Source of the DNA: an uncultured Bdellovibrionales bacterium
Lineage (GTDB): Bacteria; Bdellovibrionota; Bdellovibrionia; Bdellovibrionales; Bdellovibrionaceae
DNA: 57,717 bases
Reading direction: 5' to 3'
Assembly: GCA_903926205.1 (NCBI GenBank)
Contig: CAIYID010000004.1
Location: forward strand, 1-57,717
In this document: in pieces, positions 45,283-54,118 of the stretch
Position numbering within the stretch: position 1 is the first letter of the stretch
Layout: every line of letters begins with the position of its first letter
The notes under the pieces: generated by a model
What the model saw: only the letters and a program-made list of their open reading frames with translations
Database searches by the model: none
Told to the model about the DNA's origin: nothing
Program-made: the position numbers and the translations under genes

Positions 45283-46470
45283 ATGAGAAACTGGCTTATT
45301 CTTTTAGTCTTAGGTGTGATGGGATTGGTTTACGCTGTGACCGCTCGGTGGAGCCACTTTGAAAAAACGCCAGACACAGCTGCCGATATTTCAATGCCTC
45401 AACTACAGCGATCAATTCCAACTCTAGAGCGTCGATCAGTCAATTCAAGCATTCGAGTATTGCAACAAAGTCATGTTATTTTTGCTGAGAGTTGGCGCTT
45501 ACTTGTGGGTACAAGTTCAATTCCAAACTCTGTTATGAAAGCCACAGCAGGAAGACTTTCTCATCATTTGGCAGGAGAACTTAGCACTCTTCAGTCTCCA
45601 AAAAGTTGCCCTCAAGCTCATGATGATTTGCTCTTTGTCTTTGGTCATTCAAACAGTGAAAACATAGAAATCAATTTGAAACATAATACTTGCCGATCTC
45701 ATCTTTCTAGATCGGGCTCCACAATGAGCCAGCCTGTCGCAGAATTAAAGTGGAGTCGATTTGAAAATTCAAATAATGAAACGACTCTTGAAGTGGTTTT
45801 TCATCCGAATCAAATTTCAGAGGGTGCGGGTGAATCTTTGGCCATGCTCAATAATCCGATTTCGTGTCTTTATCAACTAGGTGAAAATGACAAAATTTTG
45901 AAATTGAATTGTCATAATTTAGGGCAAGGAGTTGGGCGAGCTGAGCACTACAGCTTCAGCAAATTTGAATATGTAGCCAATCAACAGGAGTTGTTGATTG
46001 TGGAAGCGGATCATTATCAAAATTTGATGGAAAAAATCGGCTGTGCCTCTGAGAAACCTTGTTTAAATTTACGAGTTCCACTACTAGGGAAAATTCACGT
46101 TGTTGATAATCGAAAAATGGGGAAAATAAAAAAACTTGAGTTGGCTCCTGCTTCTCTAGTAACACCAAATTCAGAGGTCATTGCAAATTCTGAAATACTC
46201 AGTGCAAGCAATGCAATTCCTGGTGCGATGGCAAATTCTGGAAATATTGACCCTGGGCAGGCGCCAGGAAAAATGCGTGCAGAGGCGTCGATGTCAGTTG
46301 AAAATGGTGATCCTGCTCTTCAAGGTTTACCTAGTGAAAATATTGATAGCACTAGTCTTGCAGCAGCGCAGACGGGCAGTGAAATTCCACCAAGGATGAA
46401 TCCCTCGGACGCTGTTCCACTCCCAGGACCTGTTAATTCAGGACTCAGAGTTTCAACTGAGGAAAGATAA
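45283..46470 (+). CDS. Membrane-anchored or exported protein, function unknown
   Basis: A 395-residue protein with one N-terminal hydrophobic segment (residues 4-20), acting as an anchor or signal peptide. The mature part has four or so cysteines (KSCPQ, TCRSH, SCLYQ, CASEKPC) and no motif I recognise. The last 100 residues are low-complexity, rich in Ala, Asn, Ser, Gly and Pro, and may be a spacer. No ribosome site precedes ATG 45283. Its end overlaps the end of the convergent arginase-family gene by 26 bp. Confidence 0.65.
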   Translation: MRNWLILLVLGVMGLVYAVTARWSHFEKTPDTAADISMPQLQRSIPTLERRSVNSSIRVLQQSHVIFAESWRLLVGTSSIPNSVMKATAGRLSHHLAGELSTLQSPKSCPQAHDDLLFVFGHSNSENIEINLKHNTCRSHLSRSGSTMSQPVAELKWSRFENSNNETTLEVVFHPNQISEGAGESLAMLNNPISCLYQLGENDKILKLNCHNLGQGVGRAEHYSFSKFEYVANQQELLIVEADHYQNLMEKIGCASEKPCLNLRVPLLGKIHVVDNRKMGKIKKLELAPASLVTPNSEVIANSEILSASNAIPGAMANSGNIDPGQAPGKMRAEASMSVENGDPALQGLPSENIDSTSLAAAQTGSEIPPRMNPSDAVPLPGPVNSGLRVSTEER

Positions 46471-47428
46471 TGTGAAATAAAATTAAGGCGGCCAATTTAC
46501 TTGTTCGATCATCTTGATCCAAAGTCGGAGAAACTTCGTAAATACCAATTCCTTGCAGATCAAAATTGGAATTCAAATAACCTAGAACAGGGAGAACTTC
46601 CTGAAGCAGCAAGCCTGTCGCAAAGCTTTGTGAGCACCCTGGCGCTTCGCTGTTTCGAAAAACATCGATATCAAGGCTGATCCAAAGTGGACGAGAAGAA
46701 AAGATTTCCCTTTTGTCTGATTTAAGACTTGATTGAATGGCAGAGAGAAGGTCGAGTCCTTCGACACTAAAAAGCTCTAGTATCATAGCGGAATGATTTT
46801 GTGCCCATGACTTATGAGAAATGCTGTTGCATTGAGGTTGAATGCCAACTTCGAAGAAATCGATTTTTTCATGAAATTTTTCTAAAAGACGATAAAAAGG
46901 CGTGCCTGAGTGAAAGCCTTGATTCGTCGGACGCACATCCAAGTGGGAATCAAAGTTCATGACGATGGGGCGCAGAGAAGATTTTTTTAAGTTGTATTCA
47001 ATAAAAGCGGCCGCATCCGGGAATCCGTAATCATGTCCTCCACCCAGAGTGATTGGTTTTTTATTAGCCTCGAGAATCTCTTTTACGCAGTTTTGAGCAA
47101 AAGCATGCCGCTCTTCGAGTTTCCCGGCTATTTCGATATTTCCTAAGTCAAATAACTGGGGTTTTGCTTTTGATTCTTTTAAAGCAGGAAGGGTCATACG
47201 ATATAAATAGTTGCGAATAGTGTCGGGTGCCAAGCGAGCGCCGGTTCTGCCGCCATTCACCTGAATACCTTCATCATCTGGATAGCCGAGTAGAGTCCAG
47301 CTGTTTTCTTTGGTCTTAGTGAGGTCAACAAGAGAAATTGATTGAGTGATTTCTCCAATACGAGGATCATTCGGATCATTTTTAGAGAAAAATAAAGAAT
47401 CAGCGACGGTTTTTACATTCAACGGCAT
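46445..47428 (-). CDS. Arginase-family hydrolase, probably formimidoylglutamase
   Basis: A 327-residue ureohydrolase with the three metal-binding motifs of the arginase family: GGGHDYGFPD, MNFDSHLDVR and SLDIDVFRNSEAPG, supplying the two Mn2+ sites. GYPDDEGIQVNGGRTGARLAPD resembles HutG, which hydrolyses N-formimidoyl-glutamate in histidine breakdown. Agmatinase or arginase cannot be excluded from motifs alone. No other hut genes are nearby. ATG 47428 has a poor ribosome site and overlaps the upstream gene by 29 bp, so translation is probably coupled. Confidence 0.82.
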   Translation of the reverse strand: MPLNVKTVADSLFFSKNDPNDPRIGEITQSISLVDLTKTKENSWTLLGYPDDEGIQVNGGRTGARLAPDTIRNYLYRMTLPALKESKAKPQLFDLGNIEIAGKLEERHAFAQNCVKEILEANKKPITLGGGHDYGFPDAAAFIEYNLKKSSLRPIVMNFDSHLDVRPTNQGFHSGTPFYRLLEKFHEKIDFFEVGIQPQCNSISHKSWAQNHSAMILELFSVEGLDLLSAIQSSLKSDKREIFSSRPLWISLDIDVFRNSEAPGCSQSFATGLLLQEVLPVLGYLNSNFDLQGIGIYEVSPTLDQDDRTSKLAALILFHIIFPQLKL

Positions 47429-48014
47429 TTGAGAAATTCAATTTTGTTAGTTCATAGATTCGTGAGATATCAGATTCTTGGTCATAAAAGTTAAATTGAG
47501 CCACGTTGCCGTTGATTGTTAAGCTGGCCGCAATCACATTATCCTCTGCGGAAAAGAGAATTTTCCAAGAATTGTTTCCACCAGGGACAATCGAATATTT
47601 CATAGATAAGGCTTTATTGGAGTCCTTGACCTGAGCCGATAATGAAACCAAAGCTGTTGAAAAGTCTTTAAAATCAATCCAGTCTAAGCCATTCCTCCAA
47701 GTGCCAATGAGCGCGGCTAAGGCGACGAAGTCGATGGTATCTAAAACGAGAGCGTTATTAACCACATCCCCAGAGCCTTCCAAAAAATCACCAGACACTA
47801 GTCGAAGAAGTGTTTTCTGGGCTTCTGCAGTGAGAGTTTTTAACTCTAGAGGAGCAAATTTATTGGTTGTAGAAACTAAATAAATATTTTTATTTTCTTT
47901 TGAAATGACGCCTGAATAGGTACTACTGGCTAATGTCACTTCCGATATTACTAAGGGAATAAAAAAACTGCAGAAGCAAATAATTTTATAAAAAAAGGCC
48001 TTTTCAGGTTTCAT
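47400..48014 (-). CDS. Small exported protein, function unknown
   Basis: About 204 residues: a signal peptide with core KIICFCSFFIPLVIS, then a mixed alpha/beta protein with no recognised motif. The start is ATG 48014 or 48032; both are poorly supported. It overlaps the start of the arginase-family gene by 29 bp, which suggests one transcription unit and coupled translation rather than a shared function. Confidence 0.6.
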   Translation of the reverse strand: MKPEKAFFYKIICFCSFFIPLVISEVTLASSTYSGVISKENKNIYLVSTTNKFAPLELKTLTAEAQKTLLRLVSGDFLEGSGDVVNNALVLDTIDFVALAALIGTWRNGLDWIDFKDFSTALVSLSAQVKDSNKALSMKYSIVPGGNNSWKILFSAEDNVIAASLTINGNVAQFNFYDQESDISRIYELTKLNFSNAVECKNRR

Positions 48015-48077
48015 GGCCCGGAGTTGTGACATCAGAGGTCTATAGATTCAAACTCATTTTAACCTGCCGCACTGGGT

Positions 48078-48083
48078 TATAAT
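48078..48083 (+). promoter_or_regulatory. Consensus -10 box (TATAAT)
   Basis: A perfect TATAAT lies 67 bp before the start of the next gene, but no good -35 hexamer is found 17 bp upstream. A start near 48090 would place a 22-codon hydrophobic open frame (ATG 48091 to TAA 48159) directly at the 5-prime end of the message, overlapping the downstream gene's start. Confidence 0.4.
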
Positions 48084-48149
48084 GAAAAAAATGAACAATT
48101 ATACGCGCTGCGTATTCAAGATTATTCTTTTATTAGGTCTAATTATCAT

Positions 48150-48755
48150 GTGGATGTAAGTGCATTGAACACCGTATTTCCAAAGACCATTGAAATTCTT
48201 CATGAGAAGAAAATTTCCTATTTACAGGAGCAATACAAGAAGACTCTTCAGCAGCAGTTGATGCTTTCTGAAACTGCGGATACATCTCGTTGGTTTCCAG
48301 TCTTTTTGAAGTTCCAAGGAATTCGGCCCGAAATTTTGGAAGTGGCGGAGTTTGAATATCTTCGGCATCTCGTCAGCGGTTTTGATTCGAATGTTGTCGA
48401 ATTGAAAGAAGGACTTTTGTGTTTAAATTCTTCCGCGCAATTCGTGGAACTTCATCATTGCCAGCCAAAATTGAATCGTGATTCTGGACTTTATTGTTTT
48501 TTCAAAAAGCAGAATGAGTTGATTGAGTTTAAACTGAATATTTGTCAGGCGCTCGTGATTGATTTACTTCAAGAGGATCGACGATTTTCGTTGGAGCAAT
48601 TATCTTTGCAAGCCACGACTCATAAAATGGGAAAACTGCAAAGTTTAGCGAAATGGAAAGAGACTATTTTTCAAATGGTGCAGGTCGGACTTTTAGTGAG
48701 CCAGGCTCAGGACTCTTGGTCGACAAATCAAAGAGCGAGTAATTACGACAATTAA
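48150..48755 (+). CDS. Cytoplasmic protein, function unknown
   Basis: A 201-residue protein without signal peptide or membrane segment, rich in helices. It has WFPVFLKFQGIRPEILEVAEFEYLRHL and a C-terminal LSLQATTHKMGKLQ stretch that I cannot place in a family. Proteins of this sort are often called DUF2063-like or putative DNA-binding in other groups, but the match here is not supported. The frame is open another 90 bases upstream without ATG/GTG/TTG, so GTG 48150 is the only normal start; a CTG at 48072 or 48108 is possible. It is followed 17 bp later by an outer-membrane protein gene. Confidence 0.6.
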   Translation: MDVSALNTVFPKTIEILHEKKISYLQEQYKKTLQQQLMLSETADTSRWFPVFLKFQGIRPEILEVAEFEYLRHLVSGFDSNVVELKEGLLCLNSSAQFVELHHCQPKLNRDSGLYCFFKKQNELIEFKLNICQALVIDLLQEDRRFSLEQLSLQATTHKMGKLQSLAKWKETIFQMVQVGLLVSQAQDSWSTNQRASNYDN

Positions 48756-48772
48756 ACTTCAAGGAGTTGTGA

Positions 48773-49360
48773 GTGAAGAAAATAATGTTATGTGCGTTCT
48801 TTTTAATAATGAGCAACATTGCTCAGGCCTCATCTTTTGGTCGTTATAGTAGTAGTAGCAGCGATAGTAGCGTTTATCGTTTTGGTTGGAGCTTAATGAG
48901 ATATGATCATACAACAAAATACAACGGTCTTCCTGCGACGGACACTCAAGAAAATCATTTTAGTACTAAATTTGGATATACCTTTTCGAATGGATTTTAC
49001 CTTGGTGCCTTGTATGAGTCAGCCACCATGTTTTATCAAGCTACCGGTACACCCTCTCCCGAAGTGAGAGTCAGTTATGGACCGAGCCTTGGGTATTATA
49101 ATGCGGGTTTTTTTATTTTGGGCTCTTATTTATCAAACACCACAGATACTTTGCCGAATGGGAGCTATTATTCTGGGGGGTCAGGACTCGAAGTTGAAGT
49201 TGGTTACAATTACAGCGTAGCGGCAAATTTTTATATCGGAGTCAGTCTTATCTACAACAGTTATAGTTGGAGTCAATACACCCAGAGCGGTGTTAGTTCT
49301 AACCAAACCAATACCCAAACAGACACTTATCCTGCACTGGGTTTAGGTTTTACGTTTTAA
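48773..49360 (+). CDS. Small outer-membrane beta-barrel protein
   Basis: A 195-residue exported protein with signal peptide (to about residue 19, AQA). The mature part has a Ser-rich start (SSSSSDSS) and about eight amphipathic strands. It ends in LGLGFTF, the aromatic C-terminus of outer-membrane barrels. The GTG 48773 start follows AAGGAG. It is probably cotranscribed with the preceding gene. The 3-prime end overlaps the end of trmO by 11 bp. Function unknown, as for most eight-stranded barrels. Confidence 0.75.
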   Translation: MKKIMLCAFFLIMSNIAQASSFGRYSSSSSDSSVYRFGWSLMRYDHTTKYNGLPATDTQENHFSTKFGYTFSNGFYLGALYESATMFYQATGTPSPEVRVSYGPSLGYYNAGFFILGSYLSNTTDTLPNGSYYSGGSGLEVEVGYNYSVAANFYIGVSLIYNSYSWSQYTQSGVSSNQTNTQTDTYPALGLGFTF

Positions 49361-50162
49361 TTGATTCTTTTATCAAAAATTGATGAGTGATGAATTCTCG
49401 ATGGAGACTCTTGTCCTGATATTTGTCACTTATATCTTGTAAATCATCTTTGCTGTAACCAGAGAAGATTTCCTGTAAATGAACAGACTCATTTTCTACA
49501 GAAAATAAAATACGCCAGGTTCGATAAGCTAAAATATAAAGTTCAGTTGATTCCAGAGCGGGAGATGAGACTGTCGATAGGCGTTTCTTTTTTGAATTGA
49601 GAGGTTCTTCGCTCAATTGATTTTGAATGAAACCTTTTAATTCAGAAACTCCGTGAGAATGAAGAAAATCTAATTGAGATTTTGTGAGTTCACTCCAGTG
49701 AATTTGATAGATTTTGCTCTGAATCCAACCAGTGTTCGCTTCCGGAAAACAATCCGCGTAGGGCAAATAAGGTTTTATGTCAAGAATCGGCGTCTGATCC
49801 AATAAATCATAGGAGTCCACAAAAATTTTTAATCCTTCAATTTTTCTGAGACGAACACAGCTCATACCGATGGGATTGGGGCGATAAGGGGAGCGAGTTG
49901 CAAAAACTCCCACTTTGTTGGCACTGCCTCGCGGAGGTAGCACTTTGGGCTTCCAATGATGATTGTGATGAAATTCGAAGAGAAGCCAAAGATGAGAGAA
50001 TGTTTGGAGTTGGTCTAAGCCTTGCTCGAAATTTTTCCCGTTTTGCAATTCAACGTAGCCTTCACTGTTATCGTCGAAAGTAGAATCAACGCTTCCTTGT
50101 CTGGCCGCTTCGTAAGGATTTTCTTTGTTGCAATGGAAAAATCCGATAGGTTCGAAGTTCAT
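49350..50162 (-). CDS. trmO: tRNA (N6-threonylcarbamoyladenosine37-N6)-methyltransferase
   Basis: A 270-residue protein of the TsaA/YaeB (TrmO) family, which methylates t6A37 in tRNAs reading ACY codons. FEPIGFFHC opens the barrel, then FSHLWLLFEFH, FATRSPYRPNPIGMS and YDLLDQTPILDIKPYLPY, the family signatures, and the C-terminal domain. The start is ATG 50162 within the stop codon of the TrmH-family gene (ATGA overlap), which is better than the longer frame at 50180. Confidence 0.92.
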   Translation of the reverse strand: MNFEPIGFFHCNKENPYEAARQGSVDSTFDDNSEGYVELQNGKNFEQGLDQLQTFSHLWLLFEFHHNHHWKPKVLPPRGSANKVGVFATRSPYRPNPIGMSCVRLRKIEGLKIFVDSYDLLDQTPILDIKPYLPYADCFPEANTGWIQSKIYQIHWSELTKSQLDFLHSHGVSELKGFIQNQLSEEPLNSKKKRLSTVSSPALESTELYILAYRTWRILFSVENESVHLQEIFSGYSKDDLQDISDKYQDKSLHREFITHQFLIKESIKT

Positions 50163-50962
50163 GAGTTTTGCCGACTCCATTCAAAAGCTGCGATGGCAGC
50201 GGCCTGGCCCACATTCAAACTATTTTTTATTCCATACATTGGAATTTTTCGAATTTCACTAACTTTGGAAAGCAAAGAATAATCCAAGCCAAACCGCTCA
50301 TTGCCCAAGAGAAAAGCGGTGGGACCCTTGAGTGGTTGATCATAGAGACTTTCCGTTTTTGTCGTCGTTTCTAGGGCAATCACTTGAATTTTCTGAGCGA
50401 GATAATACTCAATAGCGAGCTCCGCATGATGGAAAATTCGTTGCGGGATGAATTGATCAGCACTCATTGAGGTTTTTTTTACTTGAGCTTGTTCAGAATT
50501 AGGAGTGTAGCCGCACAAAGCCACTTCTGAAGCTCCGACACCATCAGCTAAGCGAAAAATAGCGCCGACATTAAAAGCAGAACGAATATTATCTAAAATA
50601 AAGTAAAGTGGTCTTCGTTGGTAATCCTGGCAAAATTGATCTTGAGTCGTCACAAAATCGGTAGGTAAAAAATCTTGGTCGCGAAGCTGACGATCAAGCT
50701 GGCGTTCCACAGGAATCATTAAATTCACAAAATGACGAAGACTCATGTCCGTCGAAAAATGTTGAGGCGTTTCTCCTAATTTTTGAAGTTCTAGTAAAGA
50801 CGAGCTTTTAAAAGGCTCTAAAAGAGCCTCGATCAAATGAATTTTTTTTTGGTTTTCTGCACTCAATTTGTGTAAGTCAAAATTGGAGGTCTCTATCTCT
50901 AGTGATAAAGTTAAAATCTTTTGCAGAGAGTGAACTTGATCAGGGGTTAATCGACTAGACAT
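50159..50962 (-). CDS. TrmH/SpoU-family RNA 2-prime-O-methyltransferase
   Basis: A 267-residue SPOUT enzyme. The three knotted-fold motifs are clear: NIRSAFNVGAIFRLADG (motif 1), LLGNERFGL (motif 2) and IPMYGIKNSLNVGQAAAIA (motif 3). The substrate, rRNA or tRNA, cannot be told from sequence. The extra N-terminal 100 residues are helical. It lies 45 bp after metG and is ATGA-coupled to trmO, so all three tRNA/RNA-function genes form one operon. Confidence 0.9.
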   Translation of the reverse strand: MSSRLTPDQVHSLQKILTLSLEIETSNFDLHKLSAENQKKIHLIEALLEPFKSSSLLELQKLGETPQHFSTDMSLRHFVNLMIPVERQLDRQLRDQDFLPTDFVTTQDQFCQDYQRRPLYFILDNIRSAFNVGAIFRLADGVGASEVALCGYTPNSEQAQVKKTSMSADQFIPQRIFHHAELAIEYYLAQKIQVIALETTTKTESLYDQPLKGPTAFLLGNERFGLDYSLLSKVSEIRKIPMYGIKNSLNVGQAAAIAAFEWSRQNS

Positions 50963-51007
50963 GGAATTCCTACTTCAAGGTTATTTGGGCGTGCCAACTT
51001 GGCTTTA

Positions 51008-53068
51008 TTATTTTACTTTATCACCAGGCTTTGCTCCCGCATCAGGTGATAAAATAAATAGTTCGTTTCCGCCGGCGCCAGCAGCGAGGACCATTCCTTC
51101 GCTCAAGCCAAATTTCATTTTTCGAGGTTTGAGATTTGCTACAATTAGCGTGTGTCGCCCAATCAAATCCGCCGCTTTATAAGCGGAACGAATACCTGCA
51201 AATATTTGTTTAGTGCCCAAGGGGCCGACATCCACCTTTAAACGTAGAAGTTTATCTGCTTCTATCACTTCTTCGGCCTCGATGATTTTGGCAATTCTTA
51301 AGTCCACTTTAGAAAATAAATCAATTTCAATTTCACCAGAGTCTGGTGATGAAACTGAGATTTCATTTTTAATTGCCTTCGCGCTGGGTGCTGCTGACAA
51401 TTTTTGATTTGGATTTTGAATTGGAACGGTTGCAGTTTTTGGTTTTGATTCTTCCACCATCGCCTTAACTTTTTCGGTATCCACTCTTTGAGCTAAATGT
51501 TCGTAATCATGAATCAGATGATTTGAAAGTGCTTGAGTCGCATCACTCCATTGATAAGATTTTTCAGAGAAAAGTTTTTCCACTTTCGCCGTGTAAATAG
51601 GCAAAATTGGTTTTAAATAAATACTCAACATTCTAAAAATATTGAGCGTAGTTGTAAGCACTTTTTTAGTTTCAACTAAATTATGTTCCAGAGTTTTCCA
51701 TGGAGCTTTCTCGTCAAAATAACGATTGGTTTCCTCAGCGATGCCTCTGATTTCGGAGATCGCACGAGCAAAATCTCGTGATTCGAATAAGGCAGCAATC
51801 TCTTCGGATTTTGCCGCTGACGCGGCAAAAAGTTTTTGACCGTCGGAGTCCATTTCTGTCATTAGACCATCGGATTTTTTCTTGAGCATTTGAGCACCAC
51901 GAGAACCTAAATTAGTGATTTTTCCAATGAGATCGGAATTCACACGATTGGTAAAATCAGATTCGGACCAGTCAAAATCGTCCACCGTATGACTGAGTTT
52001 GCTGGCGTAGTAATAGCGCAAAAATTGAGGATCCAAATGATTCAAATAGTTCCGGGCGGGAATATTAGTCCCTTTGGATTTACTCATTTTTTCACCGTTG
52101 ATGGTGAGTCTCCCATGGACAAAAACCTGGGTTGGCGTTCGATACCCAGCCGTTTTTAAAAGAGCTGGCCAAAATAAAGTATGAAAGTAAACAATGTCTT
52201 TTCCAATGAAATGATAGACTTCGGTATTTTCTGACTTCCAGAAGTCTTCGAACTTGAGACCCAATTTTTTGGAAAACTGGAGCGAAGCTGAAATATACCC
52301 CATTGGGGCATCAACCCAGACATAGAAATATTTGTCGCTAAATCCGGGTATTTTAAATCCAAAATAGGGAGCGTCGCGAGAGATATCCCAGTCGCGCAGT
52401 GGTTCGTTAAACCACTCTTTCATTTTATTCGCCATTTCCTTAGTGGTGTGCTCGGGCAGCCATTGCAAAAGAAACTCACGGAAATGATCGAGCTGAAACA
52501 TCGGGTGATCTGAATTTTTTTTGACTGGAGGCTGGCCGCAGAAAGAACAGTAGGCTTCTTTTAAATCGTTGGGCGAGTAGGTGGCACTGCAGACATCACA
52601 GTTATCGCCGTATTGATCTTTAGCACTACATTTGGGGCAAATCCCTTTGACAAAACGATCCGGTAAAAACATTTGGTCATGGTTACAATAAAGCTGCTCC
52701 ACCGGTTTGGTAGTGATGTGATTTTTTGCTTTCATGGCATGCCAGAATTCTTCACAAAGTTCCCGATTTTCCTTACTGTTGGTTGAAGAATAATGGGAAA
52801 ACTCAATTTGAAAATCGGCGAAATCTTTCGTGTGATCTTTCCAAACGCCGTCGATCAGTTGTTCGGGGGTGATTCCTCGTTTTTTTGCTTCCACCATGAT
52901 GGCCGTGCCGTGAGTGTCATCGGCGCAAATATAGTGACATTCATGGCCTCGCATTTTTTGAAATCGACTCCAAAAGTCAGCTTGAAGATATTCAACTAAG
53001 TGTCCGACATGAATGGGACCATTGGCATAGGGCAAAGCGGCAGTGACGAGAATTCTTCGATTTTTCAT
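51008..53068 (-). CDS. metG: Methionyl-tRNA synthetase
   Basis: A 686-residue class I synthetase of the long type. The HIGH-type motif is in ALPYANGPIHVGHL and KMSKS in GEKMSKSKGTNI. Two zinc knuckles (CPKCSAKDQYGDNCDVC and CSFCGQPP) are present in the connecting domain. The C-terminal domain, about 580-686, is the tRNA-binding/dimerisation fold (FSKVDLRIAKI, GLSEGMVLAAG). A linker with Pro/Ala/Lys bridges the two. ATG 53068 is preferred over a start 36 bp upstream because it opens directly into the catalytic core. Only 24 bp separate it from the divergent aminotransferase start. Confidence 0.96.
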   Translation of the reverse strand: MKNRRILVTAALPYANGPIHVGHLVEYLQADFWSRFQKMRGHECHYICADDTHGTAIMVEAKKRGITPEQLIDGVWKDHTKDFADFQIEFSHYSSTNSKENRELCEEFWHAMKAKNHITTKPVEQLYCNHDQMFLPDRFVKGICPKCSAKDQYGDNCDVCSATYSPNDLKEAYCSFCGQPPVKKNSDHPMFQLDHFREFLLQWLPEHTTKEMANKMKEWFNEPLRDWDISRDAPYFGFKIPGFSDKYFYVWVDAPMGYISASLQFSKKLGLKFEDFWKSENTEVYHFIGKDIVYFHTLFWPALLKTAGYRTPTQVFVHGRLTINGEKMSKSKGTNIPARNYLNHLDPQFLRYYYASKLSHTVDDFDWSESDFTNRVNSDLIGKITNLGSRGAQMLKKKSDGLMTEMDSDGQKLFAASAAKSEEIAALFESRDFARAISEIRGIAEETNRYFDEKAPWKTLEHNLVETKKVLTTTLNIFRMLSIYLKPILPIYTAKVEKLFSEKSYQWSDATQALSNHLIHDYEHLAQRVDTEKVKAMVEESKPKTATVPIQNPNQKLSAAPSAKAIKNEISVSSPDSGEIEIDLFSKVDLRIAKIIEAEEVIEADKLLRLKVDVGPLGTKQIFAGIRSAYKAADLIGRHTLIVANLKPRKMKFGLSEGMVLAAGAGGNELFILSPDAGAKPGDKVK

Positions 53069-53092
53069 AAAAACTAAGCTAGCAATAGTCTG

Positions 53093-54097
53093 ATGAATAT
53101 GCAAACTCCCAGACTCTCCGCGAATGACGTTTTTGATATTTTGGAAGCCAAGACGATCAAACTTAGCCAGGCGGGCTATTATGCTATGTATTCCAGCTGG
53201 CTGGGGGGAATTGTCACTGACGTGGGTTTAATGAATTTACCCATTGATGATCATATGGTTCATCGTGGCGACGGAGTGTTTGAAGCTTTGAAGTTAGTGA
53301 ACGGTGGAATTTATCTCTTGGAAGAACATTTGGAGCGACTTTTTTTAGGTGCCGCCAAGCTGAATTTGAATCAAAACTATAACAAGGATCAATTGCGCCA
53401 AATTATTTTACAAACGGCGCAAGCGGGTTTAGATTTTTTTGTTCAAAAAAATCCAGGCGCTCAAATTCAAGATTTTTCCGCTATTGTGAGACTCTTCCTC
53501 AGTCGTGGTCCTGGAAGTTTCGGCACTAATCCTTATGAGACAATAGGGAACCAGTTCTATTGTGTGATCACAGAACTTAAAGCGGTCAGCCCCGAAAAAT
53601 ACAAAACGGGAGTAAGTATTGGAAAAAGTCATCTTGCTGTGAAATCTTCGTGGTTTCCTACGATTAAAAGTTGTAACTATTTGCCAAATGTCTTGATGAA
53701 AAAAGAGGCGGTTGATCGTCATCTTGACTTTACTGTGACGTTTACAGATGAGGGATTTATGGCTGAAAGTTCCACCGAAAATATTTTTTTATTGGATCGA
53801 TCTTTGCAATTAGTCCATCCTCGTTGTGACTATATTTTAAAAGGTACAATGATGACCAGAATTTTTGAATTGGCGAAATATCATAATATTGTACCGGTGG
53901 CAGAGCCCGCAGATATCACGGAGTCAAATTTGATTGGAGCTCAAGGTGTCTTTATGTCAGGGACGACCTTTGATCTTCTCCCTGTCAATAATTACGAAGG
54001 AATGAAAATCCCTTCTGCCACTGTTTATGAAAAGTTGTTTAAATTATTGAAGGAAGATCAACGCGCGGGCTCACCTAAGATGACAGCACTCAAGTAA
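53093..54097 (+). CDS. Class IV PLP aminotransferase
   Basis: A 334-residue fold-type IV PLP enzyme. HRGDGVFEALKLVNGGIYLLEEHLERL at the N-terminal side and IKSCNYLPNVLMKKEA with the PLP lysine, then AESSTENIFLLD, match branched-chain aminotransferases, D-amino-acid aminotransferases and aminodeoxychorismate lyases. I cannot choose among these from motifs. ATG 53093 is used; ATG 53099 is an alternative. No ribosome site is strong. The divergent gap to metG is only 24 bp, so the promoters must lie inside the neighbouring coding sequences. Confidence 0.85.
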   Translation: MNMQTPRLSANDVFDILEAKTIKLSQAGYYAMYSSWLGGIVTDVGLMNLPIDDHMVHRGDGVFEALKLVNGGIYLLEEHLERLFLGAAKLNLNQNYNKDQLRQIILQTAQAGLDFFVQKNPGAQIQDFSAIVRLFLSRGPGSFGTNPYETIGNQFYCVITELKAVSPEKYKTGVSIGKSHLAVKSSWFPTIKSCNYLPNVLMKKEAVDRHLDFTVTFTDEGFMAESSTENIFLLDRSLQLVHPRCDYILKGTMMTRIFELAKYHNIVPVAEPADITESNLIGAQGVFMSGTTFDLLPVNNYEGMKIPSATVYEKLFKLLKEDQRAGSPKMTALK

Positions 54098-54118
54098 AAC
54101 CACGATCTTGTATTAAAA

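Noticed and set aside
48082-48159. Independent 25-residue membrane peptide gene
   Set aside because: It has no ribosome site, overlaps the next gene's start, and the alternative frame over the same bases reads more like protein. Kept only as a possible leader.
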